DNA of 64,000 nucleotides, taken from assembly GCA_046331625.1 (NCBI GenBank), contig JAXLQL010000034.1, positions 1 to 64,000 of the forward strand. Direction: 5' to 3'. The stretch's first letter is position 1. Every line of letters begins with the position of its first letter. Positions 24,591 through 32,687 of this stretch are shown piece by piece. Position numbers and translations under genes: made by a program. The stretch comes from JAXLQL01 sp046331625 (GTDB lineage: Bacteria > Acidobacteriota > Terriglobia > Bryobacterales > Bryobacteraceae). The notes beneath the pieces were generated by a model. The model ran no database searches. It was not told the DNA's origin and worked only from the letters and a program-made list of their open reading frames with translations.

Positions 24591-24983
24591 AGAAAATTCC
24601 GCCGGCGTTTCCGTAACCGGGATCGATGAACGTACCGTCAGGAGGCATCTTGCCGCACTGCAAGGTATCCCCGGCGGTTTCGAGCCGCCAGCGCTTCGCC
24701 AGGTCCTCGAAACCTGAACGAGAACGCAGTTTGGGGGAGCGGCATTCAACCGCGCCAACGGAGTTGAGAGACGGCAGGTTGATCTTCCGGCAAAGCGGAC
24801 AGAGCGATCTCACAGTGCACTCAGGACCCCGCGTCTTGCGCCGCGCAAAGCGTCGCGACTTGGCGGTGATGTAATTATTGTGGACGCGTGACAGGTAACG
24901 CGACAAAACGGGCTCACCCCGGTGCGGGGAGTCATTCTCTCGGTCTTAGCGCGGATTGAAAAAGAGCATGAAAGAAACGACCT
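24591..24983. other. Intergenic stretch without a confident gene
   Basis: 393 bases between the DinB gene and the DUF5615 gene. A minus-strand frame (24906 to 24484, 140 codons) crosses the region and runs into the DinB gene. It has a zinc-ribbon-like start (SLCPLCRKINLPSLNS, then VECRSP and LQCGK) but no ribosome-binding site. It may be a small protein or a decayed one. No repeat, terminator or RNA gene was recognised. Confidence 0.35.
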
Positions 24984-25334
24984 TCAAGACCGCGTGAACG
25001 GCTTCTTCGGCGGAAGGGGGATGTCCACTTCCGTATAGCTTCCGGGCTGCGCTCCATTCACCGCAGCGATCACGCGATCGATGTAACGGTGAACGAGAGG
25101 CCGGTCGGAATGCTCGAGTACGACGATGGCGATACGACGGCCAGAAAGGTTTTGCTGATGCTGCAAGTTCTTGTCGGTCGTCAGCAGAACATCGAACCCC
25201 TCATCTTCGGCTGCCTGCAGCAACTCGCCGTTGACGAGACGATCCCACCCCTTCGCAAACGCTTCTACGATCGTATGCTCTCTAAGCCACCGGGCAATGC
25301 TACGGGGCGTCCCGTGGTCGAACAGAATGCGCAT
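24984..25334 (-). CDS. DUF5615 PIN-like protein, putative toxin
   Basis: 116 residues of the DUF5615 family, a shortened PIN-like nuclease fold. The family start MRILFDHGTPRSIARWL carries the first acidic residue, and EGFDVLLTTDKNLQHQQNL carries the second acidic cluster. PIN-type proteins cleave RNA, and members beside DUF433 genes are regarded as toxins of type II toxin-antitoxin pairs. It overlaps the DUF433 gene upstream by one base (TGATG), giving the usual antitoxin-first order. Toxicity has not been shown for this pair. Confidence 0.83.
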   Translation of the reverse strand: MRILFDHGTPRSIARWLREHTIVEAFAKGWDRLVNGELLQAAEDEGFDVLLTTDKNLQHQQNLSGRRIAIVVLEHSDRPLVHRYIDRVIAAVNGAQPGSYTEVDIPLPPKKPFTRS

Positions 25335-25594
25335 CAGTGGGCGTGCGCTTCGTGCAGGGCGGGAGGATCGGGCGCTGGCGACTTCAAGCTCTCCGCGGCA
25401 AAGTGCAACACGGCGTTGACTTGCTCACGCGAGACCGCAAACTCTTCCATGACCTCTTCCACCGTCAGGCCCGCTTCCAGGTTTTCAAACACGGTGGACA
25501 CTGGCAGCCGGGTATCTTTGAACACCCACGCACCGCTCACCTTACCGGGAACGCTCTCAACAGCGGGGCATTGAGACCAGTCAAGAGGTGCCAT
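25334..25594 (-). CDS. DUF433 protein, putative antitoxin
   Basis: 86-residue DUF433 protein: GAWVFKDTRLPVSTVFENLE, then GLTVEEVMEEFAVSREQVNAVLHFAAES, a helix-turn-helix-like fold. DUF433 proteins are proposed antitoxins and autoregulators of DUF5615 toxins. The start is well supported by AAAGGAG 8 nt before the ATG. It is first in a two-gene operon with the toxin. Confidence 0.83.
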   Translation of the reverse strand: MAPLDWSQCPAVESVPGKVSGAWVFKDTRLPVSTVFENLEAGLTVEEVMEEFAVSREQVNAVLHFAAESLKSPAPDPPALHEAHAH

Positions 25595-25912
25595 ACCGAA
25601 ACTCCTTTCCCTTTATCGTAGCCATTTCGAGCCTACCGAACAAGACAATGCCTGTGACGCTGTGCTTCAGCCGTGCGGGCAGCCCTGCGTTGTGTCCCCT
25701 GCCCGTACGGATCTATACCCGCACCGGCCGCGCCTCGTCAGAATCAGGTTTTTGCGGTGCCAACGCACCAGACGGCCTTCGTAGGACGTGACGACATCGT
25801 AGTTGCGTTGGAGGCAAATCCCGTCGTCGATGCTTTCGGTTATGAGGGGGGGCTGGGCCGCCACCCCCTTTGGGCGTTGGGATTGCCGTTGCGCTTTTCC
25901 TGATGGCCCGCG
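25595..25912. other. Intergenic stretch, no gene recognised
   Basis: About 320 bases between the DUF433 start and the ECF-type promoter. A minus-strand frame (25864 to 25667) reads through it but resembles no known family and lacks a ribosome-binding site. I see no terminator, repeat or RNA gene. Confidence 0.4.
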
Positions 25913-25941
25913 GGAACTTTTTCGCTCCGGGTGGTGTCAAA
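25913..25941 (+). promoter_or_regulatory. SigmaE-like ECF promoter
   Basis: GGAACTT (25913-25919), a 16-nt spacer, then GTCAAA (25936-25941). This is a full match to the RpoE-type consensus (GGAACTT, 15-16 nt, GTCnAA), 69 nt upstream of a sigma-70 family gene, so autoregulation is likely. Confidence 0.72.
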
Positions 25942-26009
25942 GCAATCAGAACCGGTCCTGCTGCCGCTGGAAGCGCAGCCCGGCGAGAGCTATATTGGAG
26001 GCGAGGACC

Positions 26010-26672
26010 ATGAGCGAACGGGCGCTCCACTTCGATCTCACCCAGCCATGGGATGGGATCGGTCTGTCTCCCGCCGATGCGCTGGCAGTCGAGGGGCTGC
26101 GGGCCGGCGAGGAAAAAGCCTACGAAGAATTGATCGCGCGGTTCCAGGCGCCGGTGTACAACCTCATCTACCGGCTGCTCGACGATCCTTCCGAGGCAGG
26201 CGACGTAGTCCAGGAAGTCTTTCTCAAGATCTTCCGCAACATTGTTTCTTTCCGCGGCGACAGCAGCTTGAAGACATGGGTCTACCGCATCGCCGTCAAT
26301 GAGGCGCACAATCACCGCCGCTGGTTCACGCGCAAGCGCGGCCAGGAGATCGGGCTCGAGGATGAACAAGGAGACGGCCGGACGCTCGAGCAGATGCTGG
26401 CGGACCATCAGCGCTCGCCGCTCGAGTTGACGATCGACCACGAAACGCGTGCCTTCATCGAAGCCGCATTGCAGCAAATGAAGCCCGCCTTCCGCGAAGC
26501 GCTCGTGCTGCGCGACATCGAAGGCTTGGCCTACGAAGAGATCGCCGATGTGCTCCAGATCTCGATCGGGACAGTGAAGTCCCGCATCGTGCGCGGCCGT
26601 GACGCGTTGCGCGGCCTGTTGACCGAACGCTTTGAATCGCAGCCCAAGATGGCGCTAGCGACACAGGGGTGA
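26010..26672 (+). CDS. RNA polymerase ECF sigma factor (RpoE-like)
   Basis: 220-residue extracytoplasmic-function sigma factor. Sigma region 2 spans about 30-105 (YEELIARFQAPVYNLIYRLL, then DVVQEVFLKIFRN for -10 recognition and SLKTWVYRIAVNEAHNHRR). Region 4 spans about 145-205 (MKPAFREALVLRDIEGLAYE, EIADVLQISIGTVKSRIVRGR), which reads the -35 box. The start is fixed by GGAGG at 25997-26001, 8 nt before the ATG. A matching ECF promoter lies upstream, and a membrane protein gene overlaps the stop codon, as expected of a sigma/anti-sigma pair. Confidence 0.93.
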   Translation: MSERALHFDLTQPWDGIGLSPADALAVEGLRAGEEKAYEELIARFQAPVYNLIYRLLDDPSEAGDVVQEVFLKIFRNIVSFRGDSSLKTWVYRIAVNEAHNHRRWFTRKRGQEIGLEDEQGDGRTLEQMLADHQRSPLELTIDHETRAFIEAALQQMKPAFREALVLRDIEGLAYEEIADVLQISIGTVKSRIVRGRDALRGLLTERFESQPKMALATQG

Positions 26673-27241
26673 ATGAGATGATCCAGGAACCTTTGCAAGC
26701 ACTGCCCAAGTTGGCTCCGCCACCCGAGTTGACCATGCAATTGCGTGTGCTCGGCTCGAAGGAAGCGTCGCGGCGCAGGCGCTTGGCCAGCGCCGAGGCG
26801 TTCTTCTCGCACGCGCGCGAATTGGCGAAGTTGTGGTCGTCGCTCTTGATGCGGCCCTATGCGGTTCCAGCCACCGGCGGAGTGCTCTCCACGGTGCTCT
26901 TCTTCAGCTTGCTCTCGCCTTCGCTCACCATCAACCGGAACATTCTCCAGGACGTTCCCACGGCGCTCTCCACGCCGGCCGAACTCGAAGGCGCGATCGC
27001 GTCGATGAGCTTGGGCCAGACCGCTGACATCGTGGTGGACGTCACTATCGACGATCAGGGTCGCGTGGTCGGCTACTCCGCGCCGAAGGGCGAGGCTTGG
27101 GCCAAGAATCCGGAGATGGTGCGGCGCGTGGAGAACACCCTGCTGTTCACCGTGTTCAAGCCCGCAACGTTGCTCGGTGAAAAGGTCACCGGCCGTTCGC
27201 GAATCACGCTGCGGCGCAGCGTGATGGACGTGGAAGGCTGA
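26669..27241 (+). CDS. Putative anti-sigma-like membrane protein with TonB-like C-terminal domain
   Basis: 190 residues, overlapping the sigma stop by 4 nt (GTGA). The cytoplasmic N-terminus is about 65 residues and basic (KEASRRRRLASAEAFF). One membrane segment lies at about 70-90 (GGVLSTVLFFSLLSPSL). The outside domain (about 110-185) reads DIVVDVTIDDQGRVVGYSAP, then LLFTVFKPATLLGEKVTGR, with the strand-helix-strand look of TonB C-terminal domains. The position suggests it binds and restrains the sigma factor, but no zinc-type anti-sigma motif (HxxxCxxC) is present. The role is inferred from gene order. Confidence 0.68.
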   Translation: MNEMIQEPLQALPKLAPPPELTMQLRVLGSKEASRRRRLASAEAFFSHARELAKLWSSLLMRPYAVPATGGVLSTVLFFSLLSPSLTINRNILQDVPTALSTPAELEGAIASMSLGQTADIVVDVTIDDQGRVVGYSAPKGEAWAKNPEMVRRVENTLLFTVFKPATLLGEKVTGRSRITLRRSVMDVEG

Positions 27242-27272
27242 TCGCTGCCCCGGTAAACCTCTAACATAGAGT

Positions 27273-28016
27273 TTGCCCCGCAAGCTCGGCCAGCACTTCC
27301 TCCGCAGCGATCGCTACCTAGAACGGATCCGCGACGCCGCGTGTCCGGTTCAAACGCCGCTCGTCATCGAGATCGGCGCCGGAGAAGGCGCGCTTACCGC
27401 TCACCTCATCGAGCGCGCCAGCCGCGTGATCGCCATTGAGATCGATGCCACGCTCGTCTCGCGCCTCATGGTCCGCTTCGCGGGGGACCGCCGCGTCAAG
27501 GTGGTGGCCGGTGACGTGCTGGCCACCGACCTCACCCAATGGGGTCCCGCCGTCGTGGCCGGCAACCTTCCCTACTACATCACCTCGCCTGTGATCGAGC
27601 GCGTGCTCGCCCTGGGGCGGCTTCTCCGGTACGCGGTGTTCCTCATTCAGAAGGAAGTGGCGGATCGCCTGGTTGCCGAGCCTGGCACGCGAGACTACGG
27701 GTTCCTTACCGTCGCCACGCAGCTCTCGGCCAAGACGGACCTGCTGTTCAAGGTTCCGCCGGGCGCATTCTCACCGCCGCCGAAAGTGGAGTCCGCCGTG
27801 GTGCGGCTGACTCCTCTCGATGCGACGCATGACCCGACACCGCTGCTCGCGTTCGCCGGACTGTGCTTTCGCCACAAGCGCAAGACGCTGCGGAACAACC
27901 TCGAGCCCTTCTTCGGCAAGGAAGCCGTGGCGGCGCTGCCGGAAGCGGGGTTGCGCGCCGAGCAGCTTACCCTCGATCAGTTCCGTTCGCTCTACGCACG
28001 CGTGGCAGGGCGATAG
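27273..28016 (+). CDS. rsmA: 16S rRNA (adenine1518-N6/adenine1519-N6) dimethyltransferase
   Basis: S-adenosylmethionine-dependent enzyme (KsgA) that dimethylates two adjacent adenines in the loop of helix 45 of 16S rRNA during small-subunit maturation. It starts with the family sequence PRKLGQHFLRSDRYLERI, so the TTG at 27273 is the start codon. The SAM-binding motif is VIEIGAGEGALTAHL (about 31-45), and the catalytic motif is NLPYYI (about 98-103). The C-terminal domain has FRHKRKTLRNNL. The length of 247 residues is slightly short for the family but complete. Confidence 0.95.
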   Translation: MPRKLGQHFLRSDRYLERIRDAACPVQTPLVIEIGAGEGALTAHLIERASRVIAIEIDATLVSRLMVRFAGDRRVKVVAGDVLATDLTQWGPAVVAGNLPYYITSPVIERVLALGRLLRYAVFLIQKEVADRLVAEPGTRDYGFLTVATQLSAKTDLLFKVPPGAFSPPPKVESAVVRLTPLDATHDPTPLLAFAGLCFRHKRKTLRNNLEPFFGKEAVAALPEAGLRAEQLTLDQFRSLYARVAGR

Positions 28017-28043
28017 GCGCGGAGTGAGCCCGCGCCTCCGTTG

Positions 28044-28853
28044 TTACGGCCGTGGCCCCGGAGGAGGTCCACCTGGACCACCGCCCGGACCGCCGCCACC
28101 CGGCTGATCCGGCGAACTGCCCAAGCTGAGATCGCAGACAAGCTTCGCGTCCGCTTCGATCCAGTTCGTCTTGTCGCGGGCATCGAGCATCAGGAAGCTG
28201 CCCGAGTTGCTCGTAATGGAGCCAGTGGCCGAAGCGCCCATGTAGATGCCATCCGTGGTGTTCAGTGTGTCGCGCGCCCGCGTCGGATAGGCGCTGTTCG
28301 CTTTGTAGACCGCGTCAGTGAAATTCTCGTTGAAGAAAAACTGGCTGGTGAACTCGTAGGTCTGATCCAGGCCGTCGAACAGACGCACCTTGATGTGGAT
28401 GTGAACCGCGCGTCCCGGATACCAGCCCGGATAGATCGTCGTGAAATAGACGTTGCCCTGCCGGTTCGTCGATTGAAACCCGCGCAGAAACTTCTTCCCG
28501 GTGGAGCTTTGCGCGGCCACATCCGAGTAGACGCCACTGGCGTCGCAATGCCAGATGTCGACATAGGCGCCGGTGAGCGGAACGGTTCCGCAGTCCACCT
28601 TCTTCGACACGTTGATGGCGAGCGCGAGCGGCGTCCCGGGGCGCATCGAATTGTCGGAAGGGTCGAGCCGGATGTCGCTGCGGTTGAGTTCCTCATCGAC
28701 GAAATACGGGCCTTCGGTAAGGCTCGGAGAACCGAGGACCGCGCATGGCGCCTGGCTCCAAAGCGGCGAATGGCCGGCCGGCAACCCCATCAGTGCGGCC
28801 GCGCCCACAGCGCGAATTACATCGCGGCGAGTCGGTTGAAAAATGCGTGTCAT
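28044..28853 (-). CDS. Intradiol ring-cleavage dioxygenase family protein, exported
   Basis: 269 residues related to protocatechuate 3,4-dioxygenase beta and other intradiol dioxygenases. A twin-arginine-like signal (MTRIFQPTRRDVIRAVG) is at the N-terminus. Probable Fe(III) ligands are Tyr in SGVYSDV, Tyr in the YPGWYPGR segment and two His in AVHIHIKV. TEGPYFVDEELNRSDIR resembles the family start. Ring cleavage of catechol-like aromatics is the family reaction; exported members of this type are poorly characterised. The last 20 or so residues are almost only Gly and Pro, an unusual tail. CATACT lies 7 nt before the ATG. Confidence 0.84.
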   Translation of the reverse strand: MTRIFQPTRRDVIRAVGAAALMGLPAGHSPLWSQAPCAVLGSPSLTEGPYFVDEELNRSDIRLDPSDNSMRPGTPLALAINVSKKVDCGTVPLTGAYVDIWHCDASGVYSDVAAQSSTGKKFLRGFQSTNRQGNVYFTTIYPGWYPGRAVHIHIKVRLFDGLDQTYEFTSQFFFNENFTDAVYKANSAYPTRARDTLNTTDGIYMGASATGSITSNSGSFLMLDARDKTNWIEADAKLVCDLSLGSSPDQPGGGGPGGGPGGPPPGPRP

Positions 28854-28965
28854 GTACGCCAGTATGCAGGTTCCAGCGTTTCCAGAAAAGCCTTTCTGAC
28901 CCTTCTTTACAGGCCTTTACCGGTCTTTACACTCGAGTATGGATTCGTTAAGCCTGCAGGTGAGT

Positions 28966-30171
28966 TCAGCGGCTTTCGAGCGCGAACAAGTGTCCGTTCG
29001 ATCGCACGAACATCGCTCCGCCGGAGATGGCTGGACTCGCCAACACGTTCTCGCGCAGCTCGTACTTGCCAAGCGTGCGAAACGCATCGGAAGCTTCGAG
29101 CGTGAAGATCTCGCCCGCGCCCGTCACCACGTGGAGCCGCCCTTGCGCCACCACCGGACTCGCATCGCACTCGGCCTCCGTTGGCAATCGCTGCTGCCAG
29201 ACGATGCGGCCATCTCGCGTGTCGAGACACGAGACGACGCAGTTCCGATGAACAGTGAACAGCCGTTCCGCCGCAAGCACCGGCGATGCCACGTACGCAC
29301 CTCCGCGTGAAGTGCGCCACGCGGTGGCGCCATCGGCGCCGAGCGACATCACCACGTTTCCACCCGGACCATTCGACGTCGCAAACAACAGCCCCTTCGC
29401 AACAACCGGCGTCGGGACCACGTACTGCGAGAGCCCGGAGGTGGTCCAGAGCGTGCGGCCGTCGTCGTAGCTGTAGACGGTGACGTTCTCGTGACCGGCG
29501 ACGACGATCGCGCGATCCCACACTACGGGAGTCGCGTAAGCGGCCTGTCTCGTCTTGCGCGGAACACGCCACATCGGCTTGCCCGTGCTCTTGTCGATCG
29601 AGTAGAGGAAGCTCGGTCCGTCGGTTTCGACATTAAGAATGACTCGGCCGCCTGAGATCACGGGTGACGACGCAACGCCCATGTGATGTGCGAATGGGCC
29701 GATCGGCAAGTTCCAAACTGGAGAACCATCGGCTCGAAGCGCGACGAGTCCGAACGAACCGAAGTATGCGTAGACGCACTCGCCGTCTGTGGCAGGCGTA
29801 GGCGTCGCTGGTTGGTTCACGCCGGAGATTTTCTCGATCTCGTTCGACGTGACTTCGTGTTGCCACTCGATTCGTCCTGTTTTGCGATCGATCGCGAGCA
29901 CCAGCAGCCGGCCTTGGTTTCCCGCGATGCGGCGCGTGATCGAGGTCTCGCGCTCGAACGCTGTGAGGTAGATGCGATCGCCCCAGACGATGGGCGAGGA
30001 GTGGCCGGGTCCTGGGAGCTTGGTTCGCCAGAGTTCACGCTGTGGCGCAGCGAACTTCTCGAGCGAGGTTCCGTCGCCACGTGGACCACGGAATTGCGGC
30101 CAGTTCTCAGCCGTGCAAAAGGTTGCCGCGAGCAGAAAGGTCGCGAGGCGGCCGAGACACGTGGTGGGCAT
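28966..30171 (-). CDS. PQQ-like beta-propeller repeat protein, exported
   Basis: 401 residues with a signal peptide (LATFLLAATFCTAENW). It starts with WPQFRGPRGDGTS, typical of outer-membrane-biogenesis/PQQ-like propeller proteins. Repeated blades include IYLTAFERET, YAYFGSFGLVALRADGSPVW, PVVWDRAIVVAGHENVTVYS and LFTVHRNCVVSCLDTRDG. It probably binds proteins or a quinone-like ligand, but no catalytic residues for a PQQ dehydrogenase are evident. Its ATG abuts the stop of the nitronate monooxygenase gene, so it is the last gene of a four-gene operon. Confidence 0.87.
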   Translation of the reverse strand: MPTTCLGRLATFLLAATFCTAENWPQFRGPRGDGTSLEKFAAPQRELWRTKLPGPGHSSPIVWGDRIYLTAFERETSITRRIAGNQGRLLVLAIDRKTGRIEWQHEVTSNEIEKISGVNQPATPTPATDGECVYAYFGSFGLVALRADGSPVWNLPIGPFAHHMGVASSPVISGGRVILNVETDGPSFLYSIDKSTGKPMWRVPRKTRQAAYATPVVWDRAIVVAGHENVTVYSYDDGRTLWTTSGLSQYVVPTPVVAKGLLFATSNGPGGNVVMSLGADGATAWRTSRGGAYVASPVLAAERLFTVHRNCVVSCLDTRDGRIVWQQRLPTEAECDASPVVAQGRLHVVTGAGEIFTLEASDAFRTLGKYELRENVLASPAISGGAMFVRSNGHLFALESR

Positions 30172-31206
30172 TCAAAGCCCCTGGGCGAGCAGCCGCGTCA
30201 GTTCACCCGCCGGAATCTCGCGGCAGCCGCTGGCATTCTCGCCACACCACAGAGCGGAGAAGCTCGAGTCGCCGCGTCGTTCGGCTGCGGTGCGAAGCGG
30301 TGCCAGCGCGGCAGTCGCCAGAGGAAACGCCGGAGCGATGTCGCTCATCGGTCCGAGCTCGCGTATGATGCGGTTGACGATACCGCGCGCTGGCCGCCCC
30401 GAGAATAGGCGTGTGAGGGCGGTGTGCCGCGCGGCATCCGAACGCAGCGCGGCACGATGGATGGGGCTCGTGGTGGTCTCGGGGCAAAGGAGAAACGCCG
30501 TGCCTACCTGGACCGCGCTCGCGCCCAAAGCCAATGCGGCGCGGACACCAGCGGCGTCCGCGATGCCACCGGCCGCGATGACGGGCACACGGACCGCGCG
30601 GGCGACTTGCGGCACGAGAGCGAACGTTCCGGTCTGAGTAGTGAGGTCGCTCGAGAGGAACATGCCGCGATGGCCGCCGGCTTCGAGGCCTTGCGCGATG
30701 ATTGCGTCCGCACCGCGGGCTTCGAGCCAGAGCGCCTCTTCGACCGTGGTAGCCGACGAGAGCACGACCGCGCCGCTCCACTTGACCCGAGCAAACAGAT
30801 CGGGCTCGGGCAATCCGAAGTGGAAGCTGACGACAGGCGGCCGAAACTCTTCGACGATGTCTGCGGTTTCGGCGGAGAAAGGGCTTCGGGCGGGCGCGGG
30901 CGCGATGGCGGCGGGGTCGATGCCGAATTCCTCGTAGTAAGGAGCAAGCGCGGCGCGCCAGCGGGCTTCGTGAGCGAGGTCCGGCACGGGCGGCGTGTGG
31001 CAGAAGAAATTCAAGTTATACGGCCTGGAGGTTTGCACTTGAATTGCGGCAATCTCCGCACGGATTTGAGCGGGAGTGAGCATCGCGCAAGGGAGAGAGC
31101 CGAGTCCGCCAGCGGTGGAGACTCCGATGGCGAGGGCGCTCGATTGGACGCCGGCCATGGGGGCTTGGATGATGGGGAGGTCGAGGAGTTCCTGCAAGCG
31201 AGGCAT
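30172..31206 (-). CDS. Nitronate monooxygenase (NPD family)
   Basis: FMN-dependent TIM-barrel enzyme of 344 residues that oxidises alkyl nitronates. Landmarks: LPIIQAPMAGVQS at the start, STAGGLGSLP, FNLNFF-like YNLNFFCH, SFHFGLPEP, AIIAQGLEAGGHRG (FMN phosphate and catalytic His region) and VIAAGGIADAAGVRAALALGASAVQVGTAFL. It starts at ATG 31206, which shares one base with the stop of the molybdoenzyme gene (TGATG). The long upstream open frame on the same strand is not part of it. Its link to the molybdoenzyme is by operon only. Confidence 0.88.
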   Translation of the reverse strand: MPRLQELLDLPIIQAPMAGVQSSALAIGVSTAGGLGSLPCAMLTPAQIRAEIAAIQVQTSRPYNLNFFCHTPPVPDLAHEARWRAALAPYYEEFGIDPAAIAPAPARSPFSAETADIVEEFRPPVVSFHFGLPEPDLFARVKWSGAVVLSSATTVEEALWLEARGADAIIAQGLEAGGHRGMFLSSDLTTQTGTFALVPQVARAVRVPVIAAGGIADAAGVRAALALGASAVQVGTAFLLCPETTTSPIHRAALRSDAARHTALTRLFSGRPARGIVNRIIRELGPMSDIAPAFPLATAALAPLRTAAERRGDSSFSALWCGENASGCREIPAGELTRLLAQGL

Positions 31207-31958
31207 CAAATCCCCGCGTACCACGAATATCCACCCTCGGGCGACGATGCTCCCAACCCTTTGCCGAACCCCTTCACGCTGTCGGTCACCGTCAGCCGCG
31301 TGATGTATTTCAGACTCTTGTACCCAAGCTGCCGCGGCACCCGCAGCCGCAGCGGGCCGCCGTTTCCCGGCGGCAAGTCCCCGCCGTTCATCGCATAGGT
31401 AATGAGCGTCTGAGGGTGCAACGCGTCCGCCATGTCGAGGCTGCCCCACCATCGTTTCTGGATCGTGAAGAACACCGCGAACTTCGCTTCCGGCAGCGCG
31501 CCCACCGCCTCCAAGACGCGCGCCAGCGTAACTCCGGTCCACTCCGCGATGAACGACCATCCTTCCTCGCACGCCAGGTGAGTAATCTGGTTGCTCGCGG
31601 GATACCCCCGTAACTCCTCGATCGAAAATGTCCTCGGCCGCGTGACCATCCCGTCCACCTGGAGCCGCCAGTCTTTGAATCCGCCTTCCTGGAGCCGCAG
31701 GTACGTCTCGTCTTTCGGAGGCTTGCCGTTCGCGTACGCGGGCCGCGAAATCTGGTCGCGCGAAAATTCCCGAGCCAAAGAGTGCCGCGTCAACAGCCGG
31801 TGAGCCCCGTAAGTCAGCGTCGTGCCCGGACCCCAGATCCCTCCGCCATCGGGTGGCGCCAGTCCATATTGATCGGCCAGCTTGGCGGCAACGGCGAGTC
31901 CGGATGCGCCTGCGGCGGTCGCGAGCCCGCCCGTGATGAGTTTGCGGCGTGAAGTCAT
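31206..31958 (-). CDS. Molybdopterin-dependent oxidoreductase, MsrP/YedY-like, Tat-exported
   Basis: 250 residues of the sulfite-oxidase-fold family. The N-terminus MTSRRKLITGGLATAAG is a twin-arginine signal, as expected for a periplasmic molybdoenzyme exported folded. The molybdenum-coordinating cysteine is probably in THLACEEGWSFIAEW, followed by WTGVTLARVLE, and the fold ends RVPRQLGYKSLKYITRLTV. MsrP repairs methionine sulfoxide in periplasmic proteins; whether this enzyme does the same is not certain. It overlaps the cytochrome b gene by 4 nt, so that protein is its likely electron donor, in place of MsrQ. A molybdenum cofactor gene (moaA) lies 5 kb away. Confidence 0.87.
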   Translation of the reverse strand: MTSRRKLITGGLATAAGASGLAVAAKLADQYGLAPPDGGGIWGPGTTLTYGAHRLLTRHSLAREFSRDQISRPAYANGKPPKDETYLRLQEGGFKDWRLQVDGMVTRPRTFSIEELRGYPASNQITHLACEEGWSFIAEWTGVTLARVLEAVGALPEAKFAVFFTIQKRWWGSLDMADALHPQTLITYAMNGGDLPPGNGGPLRLRVPRQLGYKSLKYITRLTVTDSVKGFGKGLGASSPEGGYSWYAGI

Positions 31959-32659
31959 GCTTGCTCCTGCCATGCGGCTCCGCGGCCCGTGATCATCGCT
32001 CGCATGCGGGCGCGGAATCCCGAGATGCACACCATCGCGACGTGGCCCACGAGAAACGCCACGAGCAAGAGCGTGATGAAGAAGTGGATCGTGCGAGCCG
32101 ATTGCTGCCCGCCGAAGGCCGTCGCTGCGAACGGAACAGCGGATACGAAGGCGGGCGACATGGCGAGGCCGGTCCAGATCATCAGCGGGAACAGCACGAA
32201 GATCACGGCGAGGTACGTGATCCGCTGCAGCGAATTGTATGACTCGCTTTGCGCGCGCCACGACAGATCCGCCGGCGCCAGGTTCCTTCGAAAATGTCCG
32301 CTCACGAATCCCCACACGCCATACAGCAGCGCGGTGAACACGGCGAACCATGCGGCTTGGAAGTGGAGACTGCGGCTCCAACCGTTCTGATCCTTCAGCA
32401 CGTAGCCGTAGCCCGTTTGCACGGCGCCTCGCGACGCGGGGATCGGAATGTCGAATAGAGACGGCATCGAGACGTTGCCGGTCTCGCCCCAGTAGAATCG
32501 CGGGTGCGAGATCAGGATCTCGATTCCGGAGACGAGCAGCGCCAGGAAGCAAGCCGCGGTGATCCAGTGCGTGACGCGAACCAGCGCTGCGTGCCGGGGC
32601 GCATCGGCAACACGCGGCGCCGAAGAAGCAATACCGTGCGTGAGTGCGATGTCCGGCAC
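31955..32659 (-). CDS. Cytochrome b561-type membrane subunit
   Basis: 234 residues with four to five membrane helices: ITAACFLALLVSGIEIL, FAVFTALLYGVWGFV, YLAVIFVLFPLMIWTG and FFITLLLVAFLVGHVAM. Candidate heme b ligands are His in RVTHW, SLHFQAAW, TIHFF and VGHVAM. This fits the Ni,Fe-hydrogenase/thiosulfate-reductase cytochrome b family, which passes quinol electrons across the membrane. Its ATGA overlap with the MsrP-like gene supports a quinol-to-molybdoenzyme role. The start is GTG at 32659, with TAGCCT 6 nt before it. Confidence 0.86.
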   Translation of the reverse strand: MPDIALTHGIASSAPRVADAPRHAALVRVTHWITAACFLALLVSGIEILISHPRFYWGETGNVSMPSLFDIPIPASRGAVQTGYGYVLKDQNGWSRSLHFQAAWFAVFTALLYGVWGFVSGHFRRNLAPADLSWRAQSESYNSLQRITYLAVIFVLFPLMIWTGLAMSPAFVSAVPFAATAFGGQQSARTIHFFITLLLVAFLVGHVAMVCISGFRARMRAMITGRGAAWQEQA

Positions 32660-32687
32660 ACGGATAGGCTACCAGAATCCTCCGCTG

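Noticed and set aside
25667..25864. 65-codon minus-strand frame upstream of the sigma factor
   Set aside because: No ribosome-binding site and no similarity to a family I know; probably chance.
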